DNA of 64,000 nucleotides from Bradyrhizobium neotropicale (GCF_001641695.1 NZ_LSEF01000073.1:1-64000); one strand, 5' to 3'. Numbered from the stretch's first letter, positions 16,161-24,965 are shown. Numbers and translations: made by a program. Notes: generated from the sequence alone by a model not told the origin.

Positions 16161-16298
16161 CTAGCGCTGAGGAGAGCGCGGAATCACCCATTGCTGGAGG
16201 CGATCGATTGACGCCTCCCGTTCGTGCTGGCCCAGCCAAATCGTGAGGAGAACCAGCGCGCCGGCGAGAGCGCCGATGCCGAAGTACAGGTTCCTCAT
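16161..16298 (-). CDS. Small single-span membrane protein (putative)
   Basis: A 45-residue frame begins MRNLYFGIGALAGALVLLTIW and continues into a charged tail (GQHEREASIDRLQQWVIPRSPQR). One transmembrane helix covers about residues 4-21. The Arg at position 2 and the polar C-terminus look like a genuine small membrane protein. No strong ribosome-binding site is seen. It lies between the carboxyltransferase stop and the broken receiver. The function is unknown. Confidence 0.5.
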   Translation of the reverse strand: MRNLYFGIGALAGALVLLTIWLGQHEREASIDRLQQWVIPRSPQR

Positions 16299-16357
16299 GC
16301 GCGTTGAATGCGGAGCGCCGGAAATGGTTCCTCGCACCGCAGCCTATCGCTGCGCAG

Positions 16358-17917
16358 CTACGGCCGGATCGTCATATTCCCCGGCGGTCCCGGCGTTCGC
16401 AGCGGCTCCGCCAGCCGCGCGAACTCGCACAAGAGCGATCGTGTCTTGCGGGGGTCGATGATCTCCTCGACCCAGAATTTTTCGGCCGAGCGGAACGGCG
16501 AGCGCAGCTTGTTGAGGCGCTCCTCGATTTCCTTCAGCTTGGCCGCCCTGTCCTCTGCCGCGTCGATGTCGGCGCGGTAGGCAGCCTCGATGCCGCCTTC
16601 GAGCGGCAGCGATCCCCAATAGGCCGAGGGCCAGGCGTAGCGGATCGAGAAGCGGTCCGCCGGCTGATGCACCACGCCGGCGACGCCGAAGGCGTTGCGC
16701 AGGATCACCGTGCACCAGGGCACCGTGGTCTGGTTGACCGCGGCCATGGCGCGGACGCCATGGCGGATGGTGGCCGCCTTCTCGGCATCCAGGCCGATCA
16801 TGAAGCCGGGGCAGTCCATGAGATAGACGATCGGCAGATGGAAGGTCTCGGCGAAATCGACCCAGCGCACCACCTTCTGGCACGCATCCGCCGTCCATGA
16901 GCCGCCATAGTGAAAGCTGTCGCTGGCGAGCAGTAGCACCGCCCTGCCCTCGAGCCGCGCGAGCCCGGCGATGATCGGCCTGCCGAAATTCCTGGCGACC
17001 TCGAAGAACGAGCCCTTGTCGACGACGGACTCGATGATGGGGCGCATCTTGTAGACTTGCTTGCGGTTGCGCGGCACCGCGTTCATCAGCGATTCTTCGC
17101 CGCGGTCGGGATCGTCGGTGCAGGGCAATGTCGGCGGCAGCTCGTAGACCGACGACGGCAGATAGGACAGGAAGCGGCGCGCGCAGGCAAACGCCTCCTC
17201 CTCGGTCTCGACGGCATGATCAATCGCGCCGGCGCGGGTCTGGATGTCGGCGCCGCCGAGATCCCCCTTCGAGAGGTCCTGTCCCAGCGCCTTCACAACC
17301 GGCGGTCCGGCGACGAACATCGCAGAGGACTTCGTCATGATCGAATAGTGGCTGGCGGCAAGACGCGCCGCGCCAAGGCCCGCGACCGAGCCGAGGCCCA
17401 GCGCGACCACGGGCACGCGGGACAGGTTTTCGGTCGTGAAGCGATACCAGCGCGTGCCGCCGATGCCGCCCGGCAGATTTGCGGCGCCCTTGGTCTCGAT
17501 CGTCTTGACCGAGCCGCCGCCGCCCGAGCCTTCGATGATGCGGATGATGGGGAGGCGAAAATCGTGCGCCATCTCCTCAGCCATCAGCGGCTTGGCCGAG
17601 ATCGACGCATCGGCCGAGCCGCCGCGCACGGTAAAATCGTCGCCGACGACGACCACGGTGCGCCCCTCCATACGCGCGCGGCCGAACACGCAGTTGGCCG
17701 GCGTGACGTGCTTCACTTCGCCCTTCGGATCGTACTCGCCGATGCCGGAGACGGCACCGATTTCGTGAAAGCTGCCTCTGTCGATCAGCTTGTCGATGCG
17801 CTCCCGAACAGTCAGCCGGCCCTGGTCATGCTGTCGCTTGACCTTGTCAACGCCTCCCATCTCCCGCGCGAAGGCTTCGCGCCGGGCGAGCTCGTCGAGT
17901 TCCGGCTTCCAGTTCAT
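16358..17917 (-). CDS. Acyl-CoA carboxylase carboxyltransferase (beta) subunit
   Basis: A 519-residue carboxyltransferase of the propionyl/methylcrotonyl-CoA carboxylase type, which moves CO2 from carboxybiotin to an acyl-CoA. Two crotonase-like halves are visible, at about 25-265 and 280-505. Gly-rich oxyanion segments include SGGGGSV and GGIGGTRW in the first and DCPGFMIG in the second. It overlaps the end of the upstream IclR gene by 71 bp, so the two form one transcript. A stand-alone biotinyl protein is encoded divergently, but no biotin carboxylase subunit is in the window. The acyl-CoA substrate is unknown. Confidence 0.88.
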   Translation of the reverse strand: MNWKPELDELARREAFAREMGGVDKVKRQHDQGRLTVRERIDKLIDRGSFHEIGAVSGIGEYDPKGEVKHVTPANCVFGRARMEGRTVVVVGDDFTVRGGSADASISAKPLMAEEMAHDFRLPIIRIIEGSGGGGSVKTIETKGAANLPGGIGGTRWYRFTTENLSRVPVVALGLGSVAGLGAARLAASHYSIMTKSSAMFVAGPPVVKALGQDLSKGDLGGADIQTRAGAIDHAVETEEEAFACARRFLSYLPSSVYELPPTLPCTDDPDRGEESLMNAVPRNRKQVYKMRPIIESVVDKGSFFEVARNFGRPIIAGLARLEGRAVLLLASDSFHYGGSWTADACQKVVRWVDFAETFHLPIVYLMDCPGFMIGLDAEKAATIRHGVRAMAAVNQTTVPWCTVILRNAFGVAGVVHQPADRFSIRYAWPSAYWGSLPLEGGIEAAYRADIDAAEDRAAKLKEIEERLNKLRSPFRSAEKFWVEEIIDPRKTRSLLCEFARLAEPLRTPGPPGNMTIRP

Positions 17918-18821
17918 TCAATCCCCCCGGCGTGATCGGCTTGTTATTGTTTTGCACCGCCATCGCGATCGACTTGCGCGCGAGACGATTGTTGAACACG
18001 TCGGCTTCCGCGCCTTCGACCAGACTGCCCAGCGACCGGCCGAGCTCGACCATCAGCGGCGCGACTTCCGCATGCAGCCGCTGCTCGTCATACATCGAAG
18101 ACAAGAGGCCGATCGTGATGACCACGAAGGTCTGATATTGCGGCGACCAGATCGGCACCGCGAGCCCGTTGATGTGCGGGCTCCACAATCCGCAGGCCAC
18201 CACATAGCCATGCTCGCGCAGGAACTGGCGGTTGGCCTCGATGCGAGGCTTCAGCGTCTTCGCGGCCTCGGGGGCTTCGCGTTCCATTTCCGCAAGCAAG
18301 GCATCGCCGACCTCTGGTGCCAGCGCCGCCGTGTAGGCCGCGCCCGCGGCGGTCGAGGCCATCGAGATGCGGCTGCCGGTGCCCTCATGCAGGCCGAGTG
18401 CGGCCGCCGAGCGCGCGAATTGCACATAGACGAGATGGAAGCGGTCCGGCACGACGAAGCCGACCGTGCCCGGCAGTTGATCGGCGACCTCCTGGAGGCG
18501 CTGCCGGATCATGCTGCGGAGCTGCGCGCCCTTCATCATCGAAGCGCTCATCGCCACCGCGCTCGGCCCGATCCGATATTTCTGGTCACGCGGCAGATAG
18601 ACGAGCTGACCCATGCGAGTCAGCGTGTGCGTGAGCCGCGATACCGTCGAGCGCGGCAGGCCGCAGCGATTGGAAATCTCGAGATTGCCGAGCCGGGCCT
18701 CGTGGCCCTCGAAGCATCGCAGCACGTCAAACGCGCGCGATACCACCTGGATGACATCACCTTCACCGGCATCGCCGGCGAGCATTCCTTGCCTACTCAA
18801 GCGCTCCGAACGTCGTCCCAT
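17847..18821 (-). CDS. IclR-family transcriptional regulator
   Basis: A 324-residue regulator. A winged helix-turn-helix lies at about residues 20-80 (RAFDVLRCFEG, then NRCGLPRSTVSRLTHTL), followed by an IclR effector domain to about 270. The C-terminal 40 residues are rich in Arg, Pro and Asn. ATG 18821 is chosen; a TTG at 18833 is possible. The gene overlaps the carboxyltransferase gene and diverges from the biotinyl-protein gene. Paired palindromes in the gap probably form its operator and give autoregulation plus control of both directions. Confidence 0.85.
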   Translation of the reverse strand: MGRRSERLSRQGMLAGDAGEGDVIQVVSRAFDVLRCFEGHEARLGNLEISNRCGLPRSTVSRLTHTLTRMGQLVYLPRDQKYRIGPSAVAMSASMMKGAQLRSMIRQRLQEVADQLPGTVGFVVPDRFHLVYVQFARSAAALGLHEGTGSRISMASTAAGAAYTAALAPEVGDALLAEMEREAPEAAKTLKPRIEANRQFLREHGYVVACGLWSPHINGLAVPIWSPQYQTFVVITIGLLSSMYDEQRLHAEVAPLMVELGRSLGSLVEGAEADVFNNRLARKSIAMAVQNNNKPITPGGLNELEAGTRRARPARSLRAGDGRR

Positions 18822-18840
18822 GTTCCCTACCAAGCTGTGT

Positions 18841-18866
18841 TCCGCTGTGCGGAATTAAATTCCGCT
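18841..18866. promoter_or_regulatory. IclR-type operator in the divergent promoter region
   Basis: A 17-bp palindrome (gcggaatt-a-aattccgc, 18850-18866) overlaps a second one (ttccg-ctgtg-cggaa, 18841-18855). This gives three TTCCGC/GCGGAA half-sites. It lies 20 bp upstream of the IclR start and 54 bp upstream of the biotinyl-protein start. Symmetry, spacing and location fit an IclR-family binding site. Confidence 0.6.
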
Positions 18867-18919
18867 TGAAGGACACGCTACCTCAGGCATTTTGCGACGA
18901 CAACAAAAAGGCGATTGGC

Positions 18920-19141
18920 ATGCCAGATATTCGAATTGTCACGGAGGTCGCGGGACGCGTGTGCGCGATTCCCGTGGAGGTTGGCGGAAGCGTCGCAGAT
19001 GGCGATGACGTTGCAATCGTCGAAGCCATGAAGATGGAGATCCCCGTGTCCTCGCCCGCGACCGGCACGATCAATTCGCTTCTCGTGAAACTCGACGACG
19101 TCGTCGCCGAAGGTCAGGCCATCGCGATCGTCGCGAGCTGA
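18920..19141 (+). CDS. Stand-alone biotin/lipoyl attachment domain (BCCP-like)
   Basis: A 73-residue protein that is a complete biotinyl domain. The motif EAMKME places biotin on K38, and the flanking Gly-rich hairpin turns (EVGGSVADGDD, VKLDDVVAEGQ) are typical. It should carry carboxybiotin between a biotin carboxylase and the divergent carboxyltransferase. ATG 18920 is chosen because the upstream 18 codons have no fold and run into the operator. The missing biotin carboxylase must be supplied from elsewhere. Confidence 0.85.
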   Translation: MPDIRIVTEVAGRVCAIPVEVGGSVADGDDVAIVEAMKMEIPVSSPATGTINSLLVKLDDVVAEGQAIAIVAS

Positions 19142-19182
19142 AGCGCGCATCAAGCGCGTGGGTGAGCAATCTCTTTGTGGCC

Positions 19183-19296
19183 CATCCTTCGAGACGCCCG
19201 CTTTTGGCGGGCTCCTCAGGATGCGGCCTATTTTCGCGGCAAATTCGTAGACCTCATGGTGAGGAGCGCCGCTCGCGGCGCGTCTCGAACCATGGG
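19183..19296. repeat. Palindromic intergenic repeat, family B copy 1
   Basis: About 114 bp. It has catccttcgagacgcccgc followed by gcgggctcctcaggatg, then cctcatggtgaggagcgccgc paired with gcggcgcgtctcgaaccatg. Each half is a hairpin. Related copies are at 24853-24965 and 42153-42249. It separates the biotinyl gene from the TAXI receptor gene. Confidence 0.8.
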
Positions 19297-19472
19297 CGCG
19301 CACTTTGCAATCGACAAGACGCCGGATGCGATTGACCTGCTCGTCGTCCGCGACAATCTGTCTGCCCGACTCTTCGCTGCGCGGTACGGCGTTGCCATCG
19401 CCGATTGCCGATGACATGATCCGATCCAAGCAAGAAAGTCTTCGCGGCAAGCGGAGACAATTGGAGGGAAAC

Positions 19473-20636
19473 ATGTTTCGTGGGCTGCTCATGCTCGCGC
19501 CTGCCTTGGTTGCGGGCTTTTCTTTTGCGTCTACACGCTATGTCTTCGCCGAAGACACCAAGCTGCCGCCGACCCTGACCTTCACCGCCTATGACACGGG
19601 AACCGCGGGCTTCAACATCGCGGTCGGCGTCGGCAAGATGATGAAGGACAAATACGGCACCGACGTGCGCGTGCTGCCGGCCGGCAATGACGTCGCGCGC
19701 CTCGCGCCGCTGCGCGCCAAGCGCGCGGCTTCCGCGGCGATGGGATCGGGCACCTACTTTGCGCAGGAAGGCGTGTTCGAGTTCGGTAGCAAGGAATGGG
19801 GCCCGCAGCCGCTCCAGATCCTGCTCTCGACCGTCGACTGCAATTGCGGCTCGCTCGGCGTCGCGGCGGACTCAGGCGTGAAGGAGCTCAGGGACCTCAA
19901 AGGCAAGCGGGTCGGCTTCGTGGTCGGCTCGCCGGCGCTGAACCAGAACTCGCTCGCCGTGCTCGCCTTCGCCGGTCTGACGAAGGACGACGTCAAGGTC
20001 GTCGAGTTCGCAAGCTATGGCGCGATGTGGAAGGGACTGATCAACAACGACACCGATGCCGCCTTCGGCACCACCATCACCGGCCCCGCCAAGGAAGCGG
20101 AGACCTCGCCGCGCGGCCTGATCTGGCCGTCGCTGCCTGCCAAGGACAAGGAAGGCTGGGCGCGGATGCAGAAGGTCGGCTCGTTCTTCTTCCCGCAGCT
20201 CGCGACCTGCGGCGCCGGCATCTCGCCGGACAAGCCGATCGAGCTCGGCAACTACCCCTACCCGATCTTCGTCGCCTACGCCGCGCAACCAGCCGACCAG
20301 GTCTATGCGATGACCAAGGCGATGATCGCGAACTACGACGCCTACAAGGACTCCGCACCCGGCGCCGGCGGGCTCGCCGCAGAACGGCAGACCAAGAACT
20401 GGGTGGTGCCAGTACATCCCGGCGCGGTGAAAGCGCTGAAGGAGGCGGGGCAATGGACCGACGCGCAGGAGGCCCACAACAACAAGCTCTTCAAGCGCCA
20501 GGAGGTGCTCGCGTCCGCCTGGGCCGACTACGGCAAATCCAATCCGCCATCGGACGACAAGGCGTTCCTCGACGGCTGGATGAAGCTGCGCGCGGCCGCG
20601 CTCGCCAAGGCCGACATGCCGAACGGGTTCGACTGA
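19473..20636 (+). CDS. TAXI-family TRAP transporter solute receptor
   Basis: A 387-residue periplasmic binding protein. The signal peptide (MFRGLLMLAPALVAGFSFASTRYVFA) precedes PPTLTFTAYDTGTAGFNIAVGVGKMM, a variant of the TAXI family start. The 31-kDa immunogenic protein of Brucella belongs to the same family. These receptors deliver carboxylates or amino acids to TRAP permeases; some TAXI members are annotated for glutamate or glutamine. ATG 19473 has ggaggg upstream. The fused permease follows after a 99-bp gap containing a repeat, so the pair forms one transporter. Confidence 0.88.
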   Translation: MFRGLLMLAPALVAGFSFASTRYVFAEDTKLPPTLTFTAYDTGTAGFNIAVGVGKMMKDKYGTDVRVLPAGNDVARLAPLRAKRAASAAMGSGTYFAQEGVFEFGSKEWGPQPLQILLSTVDCNCGSLGVAADSGVKELRDLKGKRVGFVVGSPALNQNSLAVLAFAGLTKDDVKVVEFASYGAMWKGLINNDTDAAFGTTITGPAKEAETSPRGLIWPSLPAKDKEGWARMQKVGSFFFPQLATCGAGISPDKPIELGNYPYPIFVAYAAQPADQVYAMTKAMIANYDAYKDSAPGAGGLAAERQTKNWVVPVHPGAVKALKEAGQWTDAQEAHNNKLFKRQEVLASAWADYGKSNPPSDDKAFLDGWMKLRAAALAKADMPNGFD

Positions 20637-20654
20637 TCGTCACTTTTTGTTTGC

Positions 20655-20699
20655 GCATGATCTTCTCGGAAAACCGCTCCACACTTTTCCGGATCATGC
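20655..20699. repeat. Palindromic intergenic repeat, family G copy 2
   Basis: A 45-bp element with outer arms gcatgatc/gatcatgc and inner arms cggaaaa/ttttccg. It is nearly identical to 10243-10286. It lies between the TAXI receptor and the TRAP permease genes, where it could act as a stabilising or processing stem in the shared mRNA. Confidence 0.8.
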
Positions 20700-20735
20700 T
20701 TTAGCCTGCCGCAGCAACGTTTGAGGAGAGCGCGG

Positions 20736-22934
20736 ATGTCCGACAGCGCGGCAGCGCCGGCGAAGAAGATCGAATTCGGGGATCCGCATCTCGGCGCGAC
20801 GGCGGACTTGCAGGAAGCCGAGGTCACGCGCGTCCGCACACTGCAGGGCACGTGGCGCTGGGTGCTGATGGTCGCCACGGCGGCCACCATCCTGCTGTGC
20901 GTCAACCAGCAGTTCTCGCTGCGGTTCTTCATCGACTACACGCAGCTCAACACCGAATATTTCTACCTGCTGATAGCGCTGATGCTGCCGTTCACCTTCC
21001 TGATCTTCCCGGGATCGGAGACGGCGCCGCTCGACCGCATCCCCTGGTATGACCTGCTGCTGTTCGCGCTGACCTTCGGCTCGGCGATCTGGCTGATGCT
21101 GAACATCCGCAAAGCTGCGCAATTCGGCTGGGAGTTCGACGGCGCACCGGCCAACGTCGTCGCCGCCGGACTCGTGATGTGGTTCGTGCTGATGGAGGCG
21201 CTACGGCGCACCGGCGGCTGGAGCCTGTTGCTCAGCGTATTGCCCTTCACCTTCTATCCGATGTTTGCGGATTCCACCTGGCTCGGTCCGTTCCGCGGCA
21301 CGCAATCGACGCTGCAGCAGACCACGTCCTATCACATGCTCTCGGGTGAAAGCCTGCTCGGAATCCCGATCCAGGCCTTTGCCGACACCGTGATCGGCTT
21401 CCTCGTGTTCGGCACCGCGCTGATGATGACGGGCGCCGGGAAGTTCTTCATCAACATCGCATTCGCGATGTGCGGCACGTTCCGCGGCGGCGCGGCGAAG
21501 GTCTGCGTGTTCGCCTCCGGCCTGCTCGGCACAGTCGGCGGCAGCATCGTCTCCAACGTGCTCACCGCCGGCACGATGACGATCCCCGCCATGAAGAAGA
21601 CCGGCTTCACGCCGTCCTATTCCGGCGCGATCGAGGCCTGCGCGTCGACCGGCGCCGTGCTGGCACCGCCAGTGTTGGGTGCCACCGCTTTCGTCATGGC
21701 GCAGTTCATGAACACGGGCTATGCCGACGTGGCACTCGCCGCGACGATTCCCTCCGTACTTTATTATGTCGGCCTGTTCGCGCAGGTCGACGCCTATGCC
21801 GCCCGCCACAAGCTGAAGGGCCTTCCGCGCGCCGAGCTGCCGCGCTTCTGGGACGCCTTCAAGGACGGCTGGTATTATCTGTTCGTGATCGTCGTGCTCG
21901 TGGTGATGCTGCTCTACTTCAAGCGCGAGAGCCACGCGCCGTTCTATGCCTCCGTGCTGCTGGTGATCCTGCACCAATGGTCGGGGCCGGCGCCCTGGAA
22001 GCTCGGCAACACGCTCGTGCTCGCGGGCTCGATCGTGGCGACAGCAGCGATGTTCTGGTTCGGTGTGCTCAATGCCGCGCTGTGGGGCATGTGCCTGCTT
22101 GCGGCGCTCAACGAGTTCTTTCCCGGCAAGAACTGGGGCGGCGCACGCTGGCTGCAATTCCTCGAGCTGAACGGCAAGACCTTCGTCGAGCTGATCGCGA
22201 TCCTCGCCGGCTGCGGCCTCCTGATCGGCGCGTTCTCGCTCACCGGCGTGATCTCGAGCCTCGCCAACGATCTCCTCAGCATCGCGGGCGGCGATGCCTT
22301 CCTGCTGCTCATCATGTGCGCCGTGACCAGCCTGATCCTCGGGCTCGGGCTGACCACGACGTCCTGCTACATCTTCCTCGCCATCCTGGTGGCGCCGGCG
22401 CTGGAGAAGCTCGGGCTCAACAAGATGGCGGTGCATATGTTCATCTTCTACTGGGGCATGCTGTCCTCGATCACGCCGCCGGTCGCGATCGCCTCGTTTG
22501 CGGCCGCCGGGATCGCCGGCGCGCCCGCGATGAAGACCGGGTGGGAAAGCATGTGGGTCGGCAGCATCATCTACTTCATTCCGTTCTTCTTCGTGCTCAA
22601 TCCGGCGCTGCTGCTCCAGGGCAATAATCCCTATCTGGAGGCGTTCGGGCTCACCGGGCTCGCCTGCTTCGGCATCGTCTTCATCTGCGGCGGCATCCAG
22701 GGCTACCAGGCCTTCGTCGGCGATCTCCGCGGCGCCGGCATGCTGGAGTGGCCGCTCCGCGTGCTGCTGGTGATCGGCGGCTTCGTGGTCGCAACCCCCG
22801 GCGGTGGGATCATGCCACTGTCGCAGATGCAGATCACGCTGTTGGGGCTCGCCATCCTGGCGCCGACGGTTCTGATCGCGTTGCTGCTGGTCCGGCGGCA
22901 GGCCGTGGTGCCGGACGGGTTGCGCGTACCCTGA
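20736..22934 (+). CDS. TRAP transporter fused permease (DctQM type)
   Basis: A 732-residue inner-membrane protein with many hydrophobic segments. The first four spans (about 40-190) replace the small DctQ subunit, and the rest is the large DctM-like permease with Gly/Thr-rich re-entrant segments such as GTVGGSIVSNVLTAGT. Fused permeases of this size usually work with TAXI receptors and use a Na+ or H+ gradient. ATG 20736 has aggag 7 nt upstream. The glutaminase gene follows 22 bp downstream, which suggests co-transcription. Confidence 0.88.
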   Translation: MSDSAAAPAKKIEFGDPHLGATADLQEAEVTRVRTLQGTWRWVLMVATAATILLCVNQQFSLRFFIDYTQLNTEYFYLLIALMLPFTFLIFPGSETAPLDRIPWYDLLLFALTFGSAIWLMLNIRKAAQFGWEFDGAPANVVAAGLVMWFVLMEALRRTGGWSLLLSVLPFTFYPMFADSTWLGPFRGTQSTLQQTTSYHMLSGESLLGIPIQAFADTVIGFLVFGTALMMTGAGKFFINIAFAMCGTFRGGAAKVCVFASGLLGTVGGSIVSNVLTAGTMTIPAMKKTGFTPSYSGAIEACASTGAVLAPPVLGATAFVMAQFMNTGYADVALAATIPSVLYYVGLFAQVDAYAARHKLKGLPRAELPRFWDAFKDGWYYLFVIVVLVVMLLYFKRESHAPFYASVLLVILHQWSGPAPWKLGNTLVLAGSIVATAAMFWFGVLNAALWGMCLLAALNEFFPGKNWGGARWLQFLELNGKTFVELIAILAGCGLLIGAFSLTGVISSLANDLLSIAGGDAFLLLIMCAVTSLILGLGLTTTSCYIFLAILVAPALEKLGLNKMAVHMFIFYWGMLSSITPPVAIASFAAAGIAGAPAMKTGWESMWVGSIIYFIPFFFVLNPALLLQGNNPYLEAFGLTGLACFGIVFICGGIQGYQAFVGDLRGAGMLEWPLRVLLVIGGFVVATPGGGIMPLSQMQITLLGLAILAPTVLIALLLVRRQAVVPDGLRVP

Positions 22935-22956
22935 TTGCGTTGCACAAAGAGAGGCG

Positions 22957-24804
22957 ATGAAACCGCTATCGCCTCCCGCCTCCGCCTGGACCCGCTCGAA
23001 ACCGCCCTTGCTGCGGTTTCTGGACAATTGTCTCAGCGAATTCTCCGCCGAAACCTCCGGCGCGGTCGCCGACTACATCCCCGAGCTCGGCAAGGCCGAC
23101 CCTGCCTATTTCGGCATCAGCCTCGCGACGCTGGACGGCCACGTCTACGAAGTGGGCGACAGCCGGGTGCCCTTCACCATCCAGTCGATGTCAAAGCCGT
23201 TCGTGTTCGCGCTGGCGCTGGACCTGCTCGGGGCGGCGCGGGTCGAAAGCACGATCGGCGTCGAGCCGTCGGGCGATCCCTTCAACTCGATCCGGCTCAA
23301 TGCCGAGAACCACCCGTTCAACCCGATGGTCAATGCCGGCGCGATCGCCTGCACCGGGCTGATTCACGAGAGCAAGGGCGACGATGCCTTCGAGCAGATC
23401 CGCCTCGCGCTCGGACGTTTCGCCGGTCGCGATCTCGACGTCGACGAGGCCGTCTATACCTCCGAAAGCCAGACCGGCGACCGCAACCGCGCCATTGCCT
23501 ATCTCCTGCGCACCAATGCCGTGATCAAGGACAATGTCGCCGCTGTGCTCGACGTCTATTTCCGGCAATGCGCGGTGCTGGTGACGGCGCGCGACATCGC
23601 GGTGATGGCGGCAACGCTCGCCAACCGCGGCGTCAATCCGGTCACCGGCGAGCAGGTGGTGACCCCCTACGCGATCGCGCGGACGCTGTCGGTCATGACG
23701 TCGTCCGGCATGTACGACTATGCCGGCGAGTGGATCTACCGGATCGGCATCCCCGCCAAGAGCGGCGTCGGCGGCGGCATCCTCGCAGCCCTGCCCGCCC
23801 GCCTCGGGCTCGGCAGCTATTCGCCGCGGCTTGACAAGCACGGCAATAGCGTGCGCGGCATCAAGGTCTGCGAGGCGCTGTCCTCGCATTACGACCTGCA
23901 CATGCTCAACCGCAGCGACGACGCCCGCAACGCCGTCATCGCCGACTACGACATCGGCAAGAGCCCGTCGCGGCGCGTGCGCCGTCCGCAGGAGCGCGAG
24001 ATCCTGGCTGCCCATGAGCAGGAGGTGCGGATCATCGAGCTGGTTGGCACGCTGTCGCTGTCCGCGGTCGACTACGTGTCTCGGCGGCTGGCGGGGCGGC
24101 CGCGGCCGCAAATCGTCGTGTTCGACCTGCACCGCGTCACCTCCACGACACGCGCCGGCGCGCGGCTGATCGCGGAGGCTTTTGAGGAACTGGCAGCGCT
24201 GAATGTCACGGTGGTCCTGTCCGGGGTCAAGCGCGCCTCCCGGGAATGGAACAGCTTGCGCGAATGGACCGCCGAGCTGAAGAACGTCCGCGACTTCTAT
24301 CTGCTCGACACCGCAATCGAATGGGCGGAAGACCAGATCGTGTATCGCTATGGCGGCTCGATCGACTTCCACGAGATCACCGAGCTTGCCGAACAGCCCC
24401 TGCTCGCCGGCCTGAGCGAGGAGGAGCTGACGGATCTGGCCTCGCTGTGCAGCATCCGGACCTATCAATCCGGCGCGAAAATCCTCACCACCGGCGATCC
24501 GGCCGATGCCCTGTTCTTCCTGCGCAGCGGCGCCGTCCACGTCACGCTGCCCGACGGCGTGCGGCTGGCAACGCTGACCGCCGGCATGGCCTTCGGCGAG
24601 ATGGCGCTCCTGGAGCAGACCCGCTCCGCCGATGTGTTCGCCGACATGGCCGCGACCGCGTTCGAGGTGCCGTTGAAAGATTTCGAACGTTTCCGCAAGC
24701 AGCACCCGCGCGCCGGCGAGCGCATCATGCGCAATTTGGCGCAGCTCCTCGCCGATCGCCTGATCGTGGCCAACGCCAAGGTCGACATCCTGACGTCGAT
24801 GTGA
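22957..24804 (+). CDS. glsA: Glutaminase fused to STAS and cyclic-nucleotide-binding domains
   Basis: A 615-residue protein in three parts. Residues 15-325 are a beta-lactamase-fold glutaminase (glutamine to glutamate plus ammonia), with S77-x-x-K80 in QSMSKPF, NAENHPFNPMVNAGA and a conserved MTSSGMYDYAG. Residues 350-460 look like a STAS domain (IIELVGTLSLSAVDYV..., VVFDLHRVTSTTRAGARL). Residues 475-600 form a cNMP-binding fold (SGAKILTTGDPADALFFLRSGAV, MAFGEMALLEQTRSADVFA). The extra domains suggest allosteric or protein-protein control. It lies just behind a TAXI transporter, so glutamine or glutamate may be the imported solute. Confidence 0.88.
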   Translation: MKPLSPPASAWTRSKPPLLRFLDNCLSEFSAETSGAVADYIPELGKADPAYFGISLATLDGHVYEVGDSRVPFTIQSMSKPFVFALALDLLGAARVESTIGVEPSGDPFNSIRLNAENHPFNPMVNAGAIACTGLIHESKGDDAFEQIRLALGRFAGRDLDVDEAVYTSESQTGDRNRAIAYLLRTNAVIKDNVAAVLDVYFRQCAVLVTARDIAVMAATLANRGVNPVTGEQVVTPYAIARTLSVMTSSGMYDYAGEWIYRIGIPAKSGVGGGILAALPARLGLGSYSPRLDKHGNSVRGIKVCEALSSHYDLHMLNRSDDARNAVIADYDIGKSPSRRVRRPQEREILAAHEQEVRIIELVGTLSLSAVDYVSRRLAGRPRPQIVVFDLHRVTSTTRAGARLIAEAFEELAALNVTVVLSGVKRASREWNSLREWTAELKNVRDFYLLDTAIEWAEDQIVYRYGGSIDFHEITELAEQPLLAGLSEEELTDLASLCSIRTYQSGAKILTTGDPADALFFLRSGAVHVTLPDGVRLATLTAGMAFGEMALLEQTRSADVFADMAATAFEVPLKDFERFRKQHPRAGERIMRNLAQLLADRLIVANAKVDILTSM

Positions 24805-24852
24805 GGCCCTCCGGGATCTTGAGGCGCCTGTTTGTCTGCCGTCACCCATCGG

Positions 24853-24965
24853 CCTCGTCCTGCGGAGCGCGCTCTTGCGCGCGTCTCGAAGGACGGCCAG
24901 AGGCGAGATCCCGCCCGCGGCCATCCTTCGAGACGCCCGCTTCCAGCGGGCCCTCAGGATGAGGT
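24853..24965. repeat. Palindromic intergenic repeat, family B copy 2
   Basis: Two hairpin halves: cctcgtcc...gcgtctcgaaggacg, then catccttcgagacgcccgc paired with gcgggccctcaggatgagg. Layout and core words match the copies at 19183 and 42153. It fills the gap between the convergent glutaminase and MazG-like genes. Confidence 0.8.

Noticed and set aside
21201-23027. 608-codon minus-strand frame opposite the TRAP permease
   Set aside because: The translated product is a His/Arg/Glu-rich string typical of antisense to membrane-protein codons. The plus strand encodes a clear fused TRAP permease.
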